From contig JAFUFW010000001.1 of assembly GCA_017469685.1 (NCBI GenBank), positions 18,065-82,064 on the forward strand: a stretch of DNA of 64,000 nt, read 5' to 3'. The notes under the pieces are model-generated. The model saw only the letters and a list, made by a program, of their open reading frames with translations, made no database searches and was not told the DNA's origin. The DNA comes from Bacteroidaceae bacterium. GTDB taxonomy: Bacteria; Bacteroidota; Bacteroidia; Bacteroidales; Bacteroidaceae. A program made the position numbers and the translations under genes. Each line of letters opens with the position of its first letter. Within the stretch, counting starts at the first letter, position 1. This document shows, one piece after another, positions 43,382 to 52,671 of this stretch.

Positions 43382-44869
43382 ATGAATCATAAAGAACATA
43401 GTAATAATAATATAAGAACGTGGAAAGGTAGAGTGAAGAGTAATTCTTATTTTTCACTTTTCATTCTTTCACTTTTCACTCTCGCTATGGCGAGCTGCAA
43501 CGACTGGCTCGACGTGCAGCCCCGCTCACAGGTCGAGGACACCGAGCTCTTCGAGACCGAGAGCGGCTTCAAGGAGGCTCTGGCCGGCATCTACTCATCC
43601 ATGGTGAGCACCTCGACCTATACAAAGGAAGCGACCTACGGCTTCATTGGTGTTCTCGCTCACGAATGGGATTTCTTCTATGCCAGCCAGTACGACGACG
43701 CTGCCGCCTTCAACTACGATGCCTCATACCCCACTGGATATATCCGTTCGATATGGGCTAACAGCTACAGCGGCATTGCCAACGCTAACAACCTGCTGGC
43801 GCACATCGACGAAAACCCCAACATGTTTTCTACCGACAACCACGACGTTATCAAGGGTGAAGCCCTGGCGTTGCGCGCGTTCCTCCACTTCGACCTCCTA
43901 CGTTGTTTTGGCGTGAGTTTTGCCGTCAACCCAGAACAACCTGCAATACCCTACTCCACCGCACTCTCCTACCGCGTCTTCCCACAGCTCACTGTGCAGG
44001 AAGTGGCCGACGCCGTGCTTGCCGACCTCAAGACAGCCGAGGCACTGCTGGAAAAAGCCGACCCGATTGTCACCGGTCGCGAAATAACCGAGAGCATCGA
44101 CAACGGATACATGCTCAACCGACAGCTGCACCTCAACTACTATGCCGTCAAGGCCCTCGAGGCACGCGTCTACATGTGGACAGGCAATTACGACCTGGCG
44201 CTCGAGGCCGCCGACGTGGTCATCAACGCCGACCTCTTCCCCTGGGCCACCGTAGCCAACCTGCAGGCTGGCTACGACCGCTCGCTCGCGACCGAGCACC
44301 TCTTCGCGCTCAACAACCTGACGATGCAGGCCGACATCGCCGACCGCTTCTTCGACGATGGCTCGCAGTACAGCTTCGCCGTCACACGCGACCGCCTGCT
44401 CGACTATTTCGACAACGCCACACAGGACTACCGCTACACCTTCCTCTTCAAGTCCGGCTCGGCCACCCACGCCAACAACCGATACCTGATGAAGTACGAC
44501 GCTCCGGCCGGCTCAACAACATACTATAATTATAAGATGCCACTACTGCGCATCGCCGAGCCTGTGCTCATTCGTGCCGAAGTTCTATACCGCCAAGGCG
44601 ACACAGACGGCGCACGCGCTGCACTCAACCAGCTACGCGTGGCACGCAACCTGCCCGCCTTGACGGAGCTGCCATCAGACTTCTACCTCGAACTCATACG
44701 TGAATATCGCCGCGAATTCCTCGGCGAGGGCCAGCTCTTCTTCCTCTACAAACGCTTGAACCGCCAGACAATACTCTACTCCGACGTTGATGCTGTGGCC
44801 GAAAAGGTCTACACCTTCCCACTGCCCATCACCGAGACGGAGGCCGCTCAGAGGGAGGATAATAAGTGA
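43382..44869 (+). CDS. SusD/RagB family surface lipoprotein
   Basis: About 495 residues from the ATG at 43382 (MNHKEHSN). The lipobox LAMASC puts the acylated Cys at about residue 39, giving an unusually long signal peptide whose hydrophobic core SYFSLFILSLFTL is encoded by the TTTTCAC repeat. The mature part has SusD features: CNDWLDVQPRSQVEDTELFE, TPR-like helices, ALRAFLHFDLLRCFG, and the C-terminal YRREFLGEGQLFFLYKR. It forms the lid over SusC and helps bind ligand. The stop codon lies inside the next GTGAAAAATGAAAA repeat. Confidence 0.95.
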   Translation: MNHKEHSNNNIRTWKGRVKSNSYFSLFILSLFTLAMASCNDWLDVQPRSQVEDTELFETESGFKEALAGIYSSMVSTSTYTKEATYGFIGVLAHEWDFFYASQYDDAAAFNYDASYPTGYIRSIWANSYSGIANANNLLAHIDENPNMFSTDNHDVIKGEALALRAFLHFDLLRCFGVSFAVNPEQPAIPYSTALSYRVFPQLTVQEVADAVLADLKTAEALLEKADPIVTGREITESIDNGYMLNRQLHLNYYAVKALEARVYMWTGNYDLALEAADVVINADLFPWATVANLQAGYDRSLATEHLFALNNLTMQADIADRFFDDGSQYSFAVTRDRLLDYFDNATQDYRYTFLFKSGSATHANNRYLMKYDAPAGSTTYYNYKMPLLRIAEPVLIRAEVLYRQGDTDGARAALNQLRVARNLPALTELPSDFYLELIREYRREFLGEGQLFFLYKRLNRQTILYSDVDAVAEKVYTFPLPITETEAAQREDNK

Positions 44870-44935
44870 AAAATGAAAAGTGAAAAATGAAAAGTGAAAA
44901 ATGAAAAGTGAAAAATGAAAAGTGAAAAATGAAAA
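44866..44935 (+). repeat. Tandem 14-bp repeat GTGAAAAATGAAAA x5 between SusD and DUF4843 genes
   Basis: Units start at 44866, 44880, 44894, 44908 and 44922. The first holds the SusD stop codon. The array ends 26 bp before the ATG at 44961. Its reverse complement encodes the signal peptide of the next gene (about 45018-45052). Confidence 0.92.
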
Positions 44936-44960
44936 ATCATAATCTCTATAGCAAATAACT

Positions 44961-45785
44961 ATGAATCATCAAGAACGATATAATATAAAAATGTGGAAAG
45001 GTCGAGTGAAGAGTATATCTTATTTTTCACTTTTCACTCTTTCACTTTTCACTTTTGCCTGTCTGACTGGCTGCTCCCATGAGGAAGTTTCGACCTACGA
45101 CACCAGCCACACAAGCCTGAACATCTGGGTTGGCAACCCTGCCGGCGTAGTCTTTGAGTCCACCACCTACAACTATTCCTACGCCTACGAAGAAGGTGCC
45201 GTAACATTCTATGCGCAAATAAGCGGGACGCCCGCCGACTACGACCGCACGTTCCGCATAGAACCTTTCGGCGACGACTCCGTCCTCGTGGCCCCGACCG
45301 TACGCACAGAGGACTATGTCATTCCTGCCGGGCAGATTGGAGGCACCTACCAGGTCTACTTCAACAGCAAGCAACTATCTTCGCCCGACCTCTTCACCAA
45401 GAGCGACGGACGCATCAACTTCCGCGTTGTACCTAACGACATCTTCGACCTCGGCACCGAACATCATCAGCAGTTCACAGTCGTGCTGAAAAACTATCTG
45501 GCCAAGCCCGACAACTGGGACGCAGCCAACTTCCCACGCATCCCGCTCTCGCGCTACTTCGGCACCTACAGCCGTGTGAAGTATCAGTTCATGATTGAGC
45601 ACCTCGGCCTCGTAGACTTCGAAATAAACTATAACACTCAGACGGCTTACGACGAGGAGACCAACATTATCTCTGCCGTCTATGCCGTACATCTCCAACA
45701 GGTGATGCAGCGGGCCCTCAACGAATACAACGAAACTCACGACGAGCCTCTGACCGATGAATTCGGGAATCCTGTGACGTTCTGA
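44961..45785 (+). CDS. DUF4843 domain lipoprotein of the SusC/D locus
   Basis: 274 residues. N-terminus MNHQERYN is nearly identical to that of the flanking lipoproteins; lipobox CLTGC gives the acylated Cys at about residue 35. The mature protein fits DUF4843 (DTSHTSLNIWVGN, IEHLGLVDFEINYN, ending NPVTF). Members are beta-sandwich lipoproteins encoded beside SusC/D and thought to be extra surface subunits of the importer. The signal core SYFSLFTLSLFTF comes from the repeat described at 44866. Confidence 0.85.
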   Translation: MNHQERYNIKMWKGRVKSISYFSLFTLSLFTFACLTGCSHEEVSTYDTSHTSLNIWVGNPAGVVFESTTYNYSYAYEEGAVTFYAQISGTPADYDRTFRIEPFGDDSVLVAPTVRTEDYVIPAGQIGGTYQVYFNSKQLSSPDLFTKSDGRINFRVVPNDIFDLGTEHHQQFTVVLKNYLAKPDNWDAANFPRIPLSRYFGTYSRVKYQFMIEHLGLVDFEINYNTQTAYDEETNIISAVYAVHLQQVMQRALNEYNETHDEPLTDEFGNPVTF

Positions 45786-45834
45786 TTAGTGAAAAATGAA
45801 AGAGTGAAAAGTGAAAAATGAAAAGTGAAAAATA
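45785..45834 (+). repeat. GTGAAAA-type simple repeat between DUF4843 and PKD-like genes
   Basis: Irregular GTGAAAAATGAAAGAGTGAA-like units; the reverse complement encodes the next signal peptide (about 45915-45950). Confidence 0.85.
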
Positions 45835-45856
45835 ATAATTTCTATTGCAAAGAACA

Positions 45857-47533
45857 ATGAATCATCAAGAACGATATAATATAAGAATGTGGAAAGGTCG
45901 AGTGAAAAATAAATCTCATTTTTCACTTTTCACTCTTTCACTTTTCATTTTCGCTTTGGTCTCTTGCTACGACGACCTTGGCAACTACGACTACCACGAA
46001 CTCGATGCCGTAGAGATCGACACCACCGACGCTGGCATACAGGCTGAGTATGCCATCATGCGCTTCGACACGCTCGTGCTGGAGCCTAAAGTGCTCTTCC
46101 GAGGCGTAGAGGTCCTGGCTGACGAGGCTCCGCTCGACTACACGTGGACAATCTTCAGCGCCACATCCGGCTCTGGGGCCAGCGCCGCCATTGACACCAT
46201 TGGCACCGAGCGCAAGCTTAACACCGTCATAAGCCGGACGGGCGGCAATTACTTCGTGCAACTTGTTGTGCAAAACCGCAACGACGGCATACGTCAGTTC
46301 TGGCGGGTGCCCGTAGCCATCAGCGAAGTGTTCGACGGCGGGTGGATGGTGTTTTACGAACGTGCCGACCAGCCAGGCTACTCTGACCTTGCCCTCATCT
46401 ACAACCCATGGACGAAGCTCAACGTTAACTACAATCGTTACTACACAAACCTCTACGAGACAACCAATGGCGAGCCGCTGCAAGGACATCCCATACGCAG
46501 CCTCGACATTGCCGTATCCCTCGCATCGGGCAACAACTACGTAGGTCTTTGCACCGACTATACCCTCGTGGGCGTAAGCGAGAACGGGATAATGAAAGCT
46601 CTCGAGTTCAATGAGTTCTTCCACGAGCCGCCTGCTACGATGCATCCGACATGGTATGGTCAACACGGCTCGGGCGTCATGAGCGGACAAAGCTCGGAAG
46701 TGCTGCTCAACGACAACGCTATCTACACCAACACATACTCATTCAGCGCCACCGAAGGACGTGCCACTAAGTTTGGCGTGCCCAAGTTTGCCAGCGGAAT
46801 AGGAGAACTTGCACCATGGAACGCTGAGGTACCCAACACGCTTAACTATGGAATCGTCGTTTACGACAACACCTACCACCGCTTCCGCTATGCAGCATAC
46901 AACGCGGCTCAGCTCGAGGAGTTTGCCGAACAGGACCTTTCCATCGCGGCTTTCGACATAAATAATACCGACATGGCCTTCGTAATGGCCGACTGGGGCA
47001 AGGGCACCAGCCAAGGCGTAGGCCTAAGGCCCTATGATTATATTATTATGGAACGCGCGGGCACGCGTTACCTTGCCGTCACAAACTTCTCCTCATCCTA
47101 TCCTTCAGACCTCAACATCGGCGTCGGCCTCTACCCCATGGATGCCCTTTGCCCTGACATCTCCACAGCAACAACCATGTCGGCCAGCCACGTCGGCAGT
47201 TTCATCTACTACGGCGCAGGCAACAAAGTTTACACTTTTGCCTACGACAGCCAGCAACCAGCCAGCGTGGCTTGGGAAGCACCATCGGCTGACGAGGAAG
47301 TCACCTGCGTGCGCATCATGAAGTACTACCACGGCACTATCTATGGCTACGGCATGGTGCCGATGTCTGACCGCCTTGTGCACATAGCCACTTGGAATGC
47401 TTCGAAAGGCGAAGGACGTGTATACCAATATCTCATCAACCCTGCCAGCGGCATACTTGCAACCGACAGACACTACGAGTACCCCATACCGGGGCGTGTA
47501 AAGGATATGGCCTGGAAATTCTCAATGCAATAG
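45857..47533 (+). CDS. PKD-like family lipoprotein of the SusC/D locus
   Basis: 558 residues from the ATG at 45857; a TTG four codons earlier is less likely. It again starts MNHQERYN and has a repeat-encoded signal core SHFSLFTLSLFIF, with the lipobox at ALVSC. The mature start CYDDLGNYDYHELD is typical of the PKD-like lipoproteins found after DUF4843 genes. An Ig/PKD-like domain (about 45-150) precedes a beta-propeller-like region (about 155-555). It is probably a large surface subunit of the same importer. Function is inferred from gene order. Confidence 0.85.
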   Translation: MNHQERYNIRMWKGRVKNKSHFSLFTLSLFIFALVSCYDDLGNYDYHELDAVEIDTTDAGIQAEYAIMRFDTLVLEPKVLFRGVEVLADEAPLDYTWTIFSATSGSGASAAIDTIGTERKLNTVISRTGGNYFVQLVVQNRNDGIRQFWRVPVAISEVFDGGWMVFYERADQPGYSDLALIYNPWTKLNVNYNRYYTNLYETTNGEPLQGHPIRSLDIAVSLASGNNYVGLCTDYTLVGVSENGIMKALEFNEFFHEPPATMHPTWYGQHGSGVMSGQSSEVLLNDNAIYTNTYSFSATEGRATKFGVPKFASGIGELAPWNAEVPNTLNYGIVVYDNTYHRFRYAAYNAAQLEEFAEQDLSIAAFDINNTDMAFVMADWGKGTSQGVGLRPYDYIIMERAGTRYLAVTNFSSSYPSDLNIGVGLYPMDALCPDISTATTMSASHVGSFIYYGAGNKVYTFAYDSQQPASVAWEAPSADEEVTCVRIMKYYHGTIYGYGMVPMSDRLVHIATWNASKGEGRVYQYLINPASGILATDRHYEYPIPGRVKDMAWKFSMQ

Positions 47534-47598
47534 CGGGGATGGACATTTTTAAGATTTATAGGTTAAAGGTTTATATGTTTAATAAAAATAAGTATGCA

Positions 47599-48753
47599 AT
47601 GAAAAGAATGATTACATGGATGATGTGCATGATGACCACAGCGGTTATGATGGCACAGGGCGTGGCTTTCGAGCCCGAAGGCACAACACTTGAGCAGGCT
47701 TCTGCCAAGGCTAAAGCCGAGAACAAGCTTATCTTCCTTGACTGCTACACACAGTGGTGTGGCCCGTGCAAGAAGATGTCGAAGGAAGTGTTCCCGCAGG
47801 AAAAGGTGGGAGAGTTCATGAATCCCAAGTTCGTAAGCATTAAAATTGACATGGAAAGCGAGTATGGTGCTCCGCTTGCAAAGAAGCTGCAGATTCAAGC
47901 CTACCCGACGTTCGTTATCTTCAACGCCAACGCTCAGGAGATCTCCCGCTTCCTCGGCTACCATGCCACCGACGCTTTCATAGATGTCGTCAAGGAGAAG
48001 AGCGCCGACAACACATCGTCGTCACTCGAACAACGTTGGAAGAACGGCGACCGCGACCCGCAGTTCCTCATGGAATACCTGCAGACGCTCACCGCATCCT
48101 ACAAAGGTGACGAGGCTAACGACGTTGCCGAAGCTATCCTCGAAGGCAAGGAAGAGACCTTTTCAGCTGACAGCACACTGCGCACAATCTTCTTCCGTAA
48201 CATTAACAACCCATTTGCAAAATCGTTTGTCTACACAGCACAGCACCCTGAAGCCCTCTCAGCAGTCACGGGTGAGTTCCCTGTTAAGATGAAGATCCAG
48301 AGCGTGCTTTCTGGTTTCCAACGCCAGATAATCAACGAAGCAGACGGTACCGCGACCCTCGACGAGGATGCTTTCGGGCGTTTCCTCGCCCTGCTGGCTG
48401 TGCTTGGAGTGGAGAATGCTGACCACTATCGGCTCTCGACACTCATCACGCTGACAGAGAAGCAAAAGAACTACGACGCCTACCTCAACTACATCCGCGA
48501 ATACCTATCGAATCCTAAGCTCGATGCCGACGACATGCAGCTGGCAAACTGGACAAAGCCTTTCGCCGATCCAAATGCCGACAATACTTATAAGGAACAG
48601 ATGAAGGGCATACTGCAAAAGCGCGTCGACGAAATAAAGGCGGGCCGTCGCCAAGCACAAAGAAAGGTTGGCAATATGATGCTCTCACGCCCCACCGACG
48701 AGCTCCTTGAGATGATTATCAGTGCCCTTGACGGCAAGATGCCCGGACAATAA
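47599..48753 (+). CDS. Exported thioredoxin-fold protein
   Basis: About 384 residues from MKRMITWMMCMMTTAVMMAQ (signal peptide); upstream in-frame ATG 47575 is an alternative. A thioredoxin domain (about 25-140) has the active site WCGPCKKM and cis-Pro YPTFVIF. The C-terminal 240 residues are helical, with a TPR-like look, and unassigned. Last gene of the SusC operon, 65 bp after the PKD-like gene. It may keep the lipoproteins' or cargo's thiols reduced; this is inference. Confidence 0.88.
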   Translation: MKRMITWMMCMMTTAVMMAQGVAFEPEGTTLEQASAKAKAENKLIFLDCYTQWCGPCKKMSKEVFPQEKVGEFMNPKFVSIKIDMESEYGAPLAKKLQIQAYPTFVIFNANAQEISRFLGYHATDAFIDVVKEKSADNTSSSLEQRWKNGDRDPQFLMEYLQTLTASYKGDEANDVAEAILEGKEETFSADSTLRTIFFRNINNPFAKSFVYTAQHPEALSAVTGEFPVKMKIQSVLSGFQRQIINEADGTATLDEDAFGRFLALLAVLGVENADHYRLSTLITLTEKQKNYDAYLNYIREYLSNPKLDADDMQLANWTKPFADPNADNTYKEQMKGILQKRVDEIKAGRRQAQRKVGNMMLSRPTDELLEMIISALDGKMPGQ

Positions 48754-48780
48754 AGGAAATTTCCTCTTCATCAAACAAAA

Positions 48781-48825
48781 AGCCCCACTTTAGCCACGCC
48801 ATGATTGGCCAGCTGAAGTGGGGCT
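48781..48825. terminator. Terminator hairpin after the thioredoxin-fold gene
   Basis: Arms AGCCCCACTTTAGC (48781-48794) and GCTGAAGTGGGGCT (48812-48825) pair with one mismatch. The minus-strand end is followed by T-rich sequence, so it may serve rplT as well. Confidence 0.75.
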
Positions 48826-48836
48826 AATATAAAGTG

Positions 48837-48866
48837 AAAGCCTCTCACGCGATGTGAGAGGCTTTT
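48837..48866. terminator. Second terminator hairpin, convergent region before rplT
   Basis: Arms AAAGCCTCTCAC (48837-48848) and GTGAGAGGCTTT (48854-48865) are perfect with a short loop and T-rich end. Confidence 0.85.
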
Positions 48867-48895
48867 CTTTTCAGTCGGATGAAAGAGCGCCGGAC

Positions 48896-49240
48896 TTACT
48901 TAACCTTTGCTACGATAGCCTTGAAAGCCTCGAAGTGGTTCATGGCCAGGTCGGCGAGCACCTTGCGGTTGATCTCGATGCCAGCCTTGTGCAGAGCGCC
49001 CATGAGCTGGCTGTAGCTCATGCCTTCCATGCGGGCAGCAGCGTTAATACGCTGAATCCACAGAGCGCGGAACGAACGCTTCTTGTTCTTGCGGTCGCGA
49101 TAGGCATATGTCAGGCCCTTCTCCCAAGTGTTCTTGGCAACGGTCCAGACGTTCTTGCGGGCACCATAGTAGCCGCGGGTGAGCTTCAGGATTCTCTTTC
49201 TTTTTGCACGTGAAGCAACGTGATTAACTGATCTTGGCAT
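48896..49240 (-). CDS. rplT: 50S ribosomal protein L20
   Basis: 114 residues beginning [18 protein letters not shown], a basic N-terminal helix that enters 23S rRNA during early large-subunit assembly. Last gene of thrS-infC-rpmI-rplT. The gap to rpmI is 187 bp, long for this pair, and is filled with GATTGATAATTGAAG-like A/T-rich filler plus a possible leader; no known L20 leader was recognised. Confidence 0.97.
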   Translation of the reverse strand: MPRSVNHVASRAKRKRILKLTRGYYGARKNVWTVAKNTWEKGLTYAYRDRKNKKRSFRALWIQRINAAARMEGMSYSQLMGALHKAGIEINRKVLADLAMNHFEAFKAIVAKVK

Positions 49241-49427
49241 AATTTTGTTTGTTTTTGAACGATGGCGGATTAAACTGTGGAAGATTGATAATTGAAGATT
49301 TAAGATAAAATCTCTAATCCATCATCTCTAACCAATAATCTCTTTAATGCACATGCGTTCGGTTAATGACTTTGGGTGATTTCTCTTAGAAGAAATACTT
49401 GTTTAACTCTCTATCCTGAACAGGAGA

Positions 49428-49625
49428 TTAGCGGAGAAGGAGGAGTTCGCGAACCTGCTTGCGATTGGCAGTAACGACGAGGTCGCTGTGCTGCAGATTA
49501 CGCTTCTGCTTCTTGGTTTTCTTTGTCAGGATGTGGCTGTGATAAGCGTGGTGACGCTTAATCTTACCCGTTCCGGTGAGCGTAAAACGCTTCTTTGCGC
49601 CGGAATTAGTCTTTACTTTTGGCAT
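49428..49625 (-). CDS. rpmI: 50S ribosomal protein L35
   Basis: 65 residues starting [14 protein letters not shown], the universal L35 start; the frame is open 16 codons further upstream, but that part is not conserved. [20 protein letters not shown] is the family core. It sits between infC and rplT as in most bacteria. Confidence 0.96.
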   Translation of the reverse strand: MPKVKTNSGAKKRFTLTGTGKIKRHHAYHSHILTKKTKKQKRNLQHSDLVVTANRKQVRELLLLR

Positions 49626-49767
49626 TTTTTGTTTGTTTTTAATTGTTATTAATGAACGGACGCGGCAACGCATATACCGGGCGCAGCGCGCAATCCTTAT
49701 TTTCCGAAGTCTGAGAGTTCAAGGTTACTCTTATGCTTCACTTTTTACTCTTTAATCGTTCACACTT

Positions 49768-50427
49768 TCAGTCGTCCCAGTCTTCACCTTCAACCTTGGG
49801 ACCTGTGTACTCCTTGCGCTCCTTTTGCTGAGGCTTCTTGCGAATGGGTTCCTCGGGGAGTTCGTCGTCATCATCGTCGTCGAGTGCGACGTCTTTCTTC
49901 GGAGCGACCTTTTTCGGAGCTATGAACATGGTCATGCGCTTTCCTTCAAGCACGGGCATGGACTCAACCTTACCATATTCCTCCAGATCCTGCGCGAAAC
50001 GCAGCAGAAGAACTTCACCTTGCTCCTTGAAGAGAATCGAGCGGCCGCGGAAGAAGACGTAGGCTTTCACCTTGTCGCCGTCGGAGAGGAAGCCTTGAGC
50101 GTGCTTGAGCTTGAAGTTGTAGTCGTGGTCGTCGGTCTGCGGACCGAAACGTATTTCCTTGACCTCCACCTTCACTTGCTTGGCTTTCATCTCCTTCTGC
50201 CTTTTCTTCTGCTGGTAGATGAACTTGGAGTAGTCAATCAGTCGGCACACCGGGGGATCTGCGTTAGGCGAAATCTCTACGAGGTCTACGCCTTTCTGTT
50301 CAGCCAGATGAATGGCGTCACGTGTTGGCAGGACTTGGGATTCGATGTCGTCGCCGACAATTCGCACCTCGTGCACACGAATCTGCTCGTTGACACGATA
50401 TTGGCTTTTGAGATTGTTTTTCTTCAT
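49768..50427 (-). CDS. infC: Translation initiation factor IF-3
   Basis: 219 residues: an N-domain ([17 protein letters not shown], about 10-80), a linker helix, and a C-domain ([20 protein letters not shown] onward). A C-terminal acidic/charged extension ([12 protein letters not shown], about 180-219) is longer than in E. coli and typical of Bacteroidota. The start is ATG, so the AUU-type autocontrol of E. coli infC is not implied. A -7 box overlaps the thrS stop codon. Confidence 0.96.
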   Translation of the reverse strand: MKKNNLKSQYRVNEQIRVHEVRIVGDDIESQVLPTRDAIHLAEQKGVDLVEISPNADPPVCRLIDYSKFIYQQKKRQKEMKAKQVKVEVKEIRFGPQTDDHDYNFKLKHAQGFLSDGDKVKAYVFFRGRSILFKEQGEVLLLRFAQDLEEYGKVESMPVLEGKRMTMFIAPKKVAPKKDVALDDDDDDELPEEPIRKKPQQKERKEYTGPKVEGEDWDD

Positions 50428-50446
50428 TAACTTAAAATTGCGGGCG

Positions 50447-50454
50447 CAAAGTTA
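50447..50454 (-). promoter_or_regulatory. Internal -7 box before infC
   Basis: Minus-strand TAACTTTG overlaps the end of thrS, about 20 bp before infC. It would let infC-rpmI-rplT be expressed apart from thrS. No -33 partner is clear. Confidence 0.45.
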
Positions 50455-52404
50455 ATACTTTTCTGTCATACTCCGCACTTCTTCGTTGATTTTCTTTGCA
50501 AAATCTTCGATTTTCATGCTTCCTTGGTCGCCCTGACCCTGTTTTCTTACGCTCACAAGTCCATCGGCTGATTCCTTTTCGCCTACGATGAGCAGATAAG
50601 GGATGTGTTTTATCTCGTTGTCGCGTATCTTACGGCCAATCTTTTCAGAGCGGTCGTCGAGGATAGCACGGACATCGCTCTGTTCGAGGACTTCCTTAAC
50701 GTGCTGGGCATACTCGTTGAACTTGTCAGAGATAGGCAGGATGGCCACCTGGTCGGGTGTGAGCCAGAGGGGGAAGTGTCCTGCGGTGTGCTCAATGAGC
50801 ACGGCCACGAAGCGCTCCATGGAACCGAAGGGGGCTCGGTGAATCATGACGGGGCGATGCTTCTGGTTGTCCTCACCAGTGTACTCGAGCTGGAAACGCT
50901 GCGGCAGCTGATAGTCGACCTGAATGGTTCCGAGCTGCCAGCGACGTCCGATGGCGTCCTTCACCATGAAGTCGAGCTTGGGGCCATAGAAGGCAGCCTC
51001 GCCGATTTCCTTATGAGCCTTCATGCCCTTCTCTTCACAAGCATCTACAATTGCCTGCTCGGCTGTTGCCCAGTCCTCGTCCGAACCGATATACTTTTTC
51101 TTATCTTTTGGATCACGCAGCGATATCTGCACCTCCACGTTCTCCTCACTGAAGTTGAAGGTGGAGAATACACGCTGTATGATGTCTATCACGTTAGTGA
51201 ATTCCTTCTTCACCTGATCGGGGCGGCAGAAGATGTGGGCATCGTCCTGAGTAAAGCAGCGCACGCGGGTCAGGCCGTGCAGCTCGCCGCTCATCTCGTA
51301 GCGGTACACTGTGCCGAACTCGGCGCAGCGGAAAGGCAGCTCCTTGTACGAACGCGGACGGTTAGCAAATATCTCGCAGTGGTGGGGGCAGTTCATCGGC
51401 TTGAGCAGGTACTCCTCGCCTTCCTCGGGAGTCTGAATGGGCTGGAAGCTGTCCTTGCCGTAATGGTCCCAGTGGCCAGAGGTCTGATAGAGGTTCTTGC
51501 CACCTATGTTCGGCGTAATCACCTCTTGATAGCCATACTGCTTCTGAATCTTGCGCAGCATCTCCTGCAGGCGCAGGCGCAGGTCGGTGCCCTTCGGCAG
51601 CCAGATGGGCAGTCCCTTGCCCACACGGTCGCTGAACATGAAGAGTTCCATCTCCTTGCCAATCTTGCGGTGGTCGCGCTTCTTAGCCTCTTCGAGCATG
51701 AGTAGGTAGTCGTCGAGCATCTTCTTCTTTGGGAAGCTGATGCCGTAGAGACGCTGCATACTCTCGCGCTCAGCGTCGCCGCGCCAGAAGCAGCCGGCAA
51801 CGCTGGTCAGCTTTACGACCTTGATGTCGCCCGTATTCACGAGGTGCGGGCCACGGCAGAGGTCCGTGAAGCTGCCCTGTGTGTAGGTTGTGATGGTGCC
51901 GTCTTCAAGGTCCTGGTCAATATGCTCCACCTTAAATGTCTGCCCCGCAGCTGCAAACTCCTTGATAGCGTCGGCCTTCGACACTTCACGGCGGACGACA
52001 GGCTCTTTCTTGCCTGCCAGCTCCTTCATCTTATTCTCAATGGTGGCAAAGTCGCTTTCGCTGATTTGCTTGCCGTCGGGTAGCACTACATCGTAGTAGA
52101 AACCATTCTCAATAGCAGGGCCGAATCCGAACTGAACGCCAGGATAGAGCTCCTGCAGAGCCTCTGCCAACAGGTGAGCACTGGTGTGCCAGAAGGTGTG
52201 CTTGCCCTGTTCGTCATCAAACTTGTAGAGCACGAACTCAGCGTCCTCGTTGATGGGGCGGTTCAGCTCCACAATCTCGCCGTTCACGCCACAACTTACG
52301 ACGCTACGGGCCAGTGCCGGTGAAATACTTTCAGCAATTTCATAGCCCGTCACGCCAGCCTCACGCTCGAGCACTGTGCCGTCGGGAAGAGTAATCTTAA
52401 TCAT
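50452..52404 (-). CDS. thrS: Threonyl-tRNA synthetase
   Basis: 650 residues: TGS domain (1-62, [13 protein letters not shown]), editing domain with [11 protein letters not shown] (about 74-84) and a later zinc-editing Cys/His pair, class II catalytic core (about 245-540, with [10 protein letters not shown] zinc Cys and [11 protein letters not shown] motif 2), and the anticodon-binding domain (about 545-650). Charges tRNA-Thr. First gene of the thrS-infC-rpmI-rplT cluster; -7 box at 52448-52455. Confidence 0.97.
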   Translation of the reverse strand: MIKITLPDGTVLEREAGVTGYEIAESISPALARSVVSCGVNGEIVELNRPINEDAEFVLYKFDDEQGKHTFWHTSAHLLAEALQELYPGVQFGFGPAIENGFYYDVVLPDGKQISESDFATIENKMKELAGKKEPVVRREVSKADAIKEFAAAGQTFKVEHIDQDLEDGTITTYTQGSFTDLCRGPHLVNTGDIKVVKLTSVAGCFWRGDAERESMQRLYGISFPKKKMLDDYLLMLEEAKKRDHRKIGKEMELFMFSDRVGKGLPIWLPKGTDLRLRLQEMLRKIQKQYGYQEVITPNIGGKNLYQTSGHWDHYGKDSFQPIQTPEEGEEYLLKPMNCPHHCEIFANRPRSYKELPFRCAEFGTVYRYEMSGELHGLTRVRCFTQDDAHIFCRPDQVKKEFTNVIDIIQRVFSTFNFSEENVEVQISLRDPKDKKKYIGSDEDWATAEQAIVDACEEKGMKAHKEIGEAAFYGPKLDFMVKDAIGRRWQLGTIQVDYQLPQRFQLEYTGEDNQKHRPVMIHRAPFGSMERFVAVLIEHTAGHFPLWLTPDQVAILPISDKFNEYAQHVKEVLEQSDVRAILDDRSEKIGRKIRDNEIKHIPYLLIVGEKESADGLVSVRKQGQGDQGSMKIEDFAKKINEEVRSMTEKY

Positions 52405-52447
52405 GATTGTTATCTTGTTTTTCTTTTTGGATTTCAGAACACGGCCG

Positions 52448-52455
52448 CAAAGTTA
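52448..52455 (-). promoter_or_regulatory. -7 box of thrS
   Basis: Minus-strand TAACTTTG, 44 bp before the thrS start; no clear -33 element. Confidence 0.55.
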
Positions 52456-52566
52456 CAACATTATTTTTTAACAGCCGCACGTTTTCTGCCATTATTTCGA
52501 CTAAAGCACATCAAAAACTGGTTTTGGTCACTTCGTCTCACCTGTAACAAACTACGTTGTTATTAT

Positions 52567-52669
52567 AAACTACGGATTTTACAGATTTTACGGTTCCCGT
52601 CCTGTAGCGCTGCCTTAGAGAGGGAATGCAAGAGGACAAGAACCGTAAAATCCGTAAAAACCGTAGTTT
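52567..52669. repeat. 37-bp inverted repeat upstream of thrS
   Basis: Arms 52567-52603 and 52633-52669 match at 33 of 37 positions, around a 29-nt loop. Each arm itself contains two copies of a GGATTTTAC-like unit. It borders the degenerate gene remnants that begin at 52672, so it may be the end of a lost mobile element or a terminator relic. Confidence 0.8.
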
Positions 52670-52671
52670 AA

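Noticed and set aside
49241-49427. L20-type autoregulatory leader between rpmI and rplT
   Set aside because: The 187-bp gap is A/T-rich filler with no pseudoknot that I could align to known L20 leaders.
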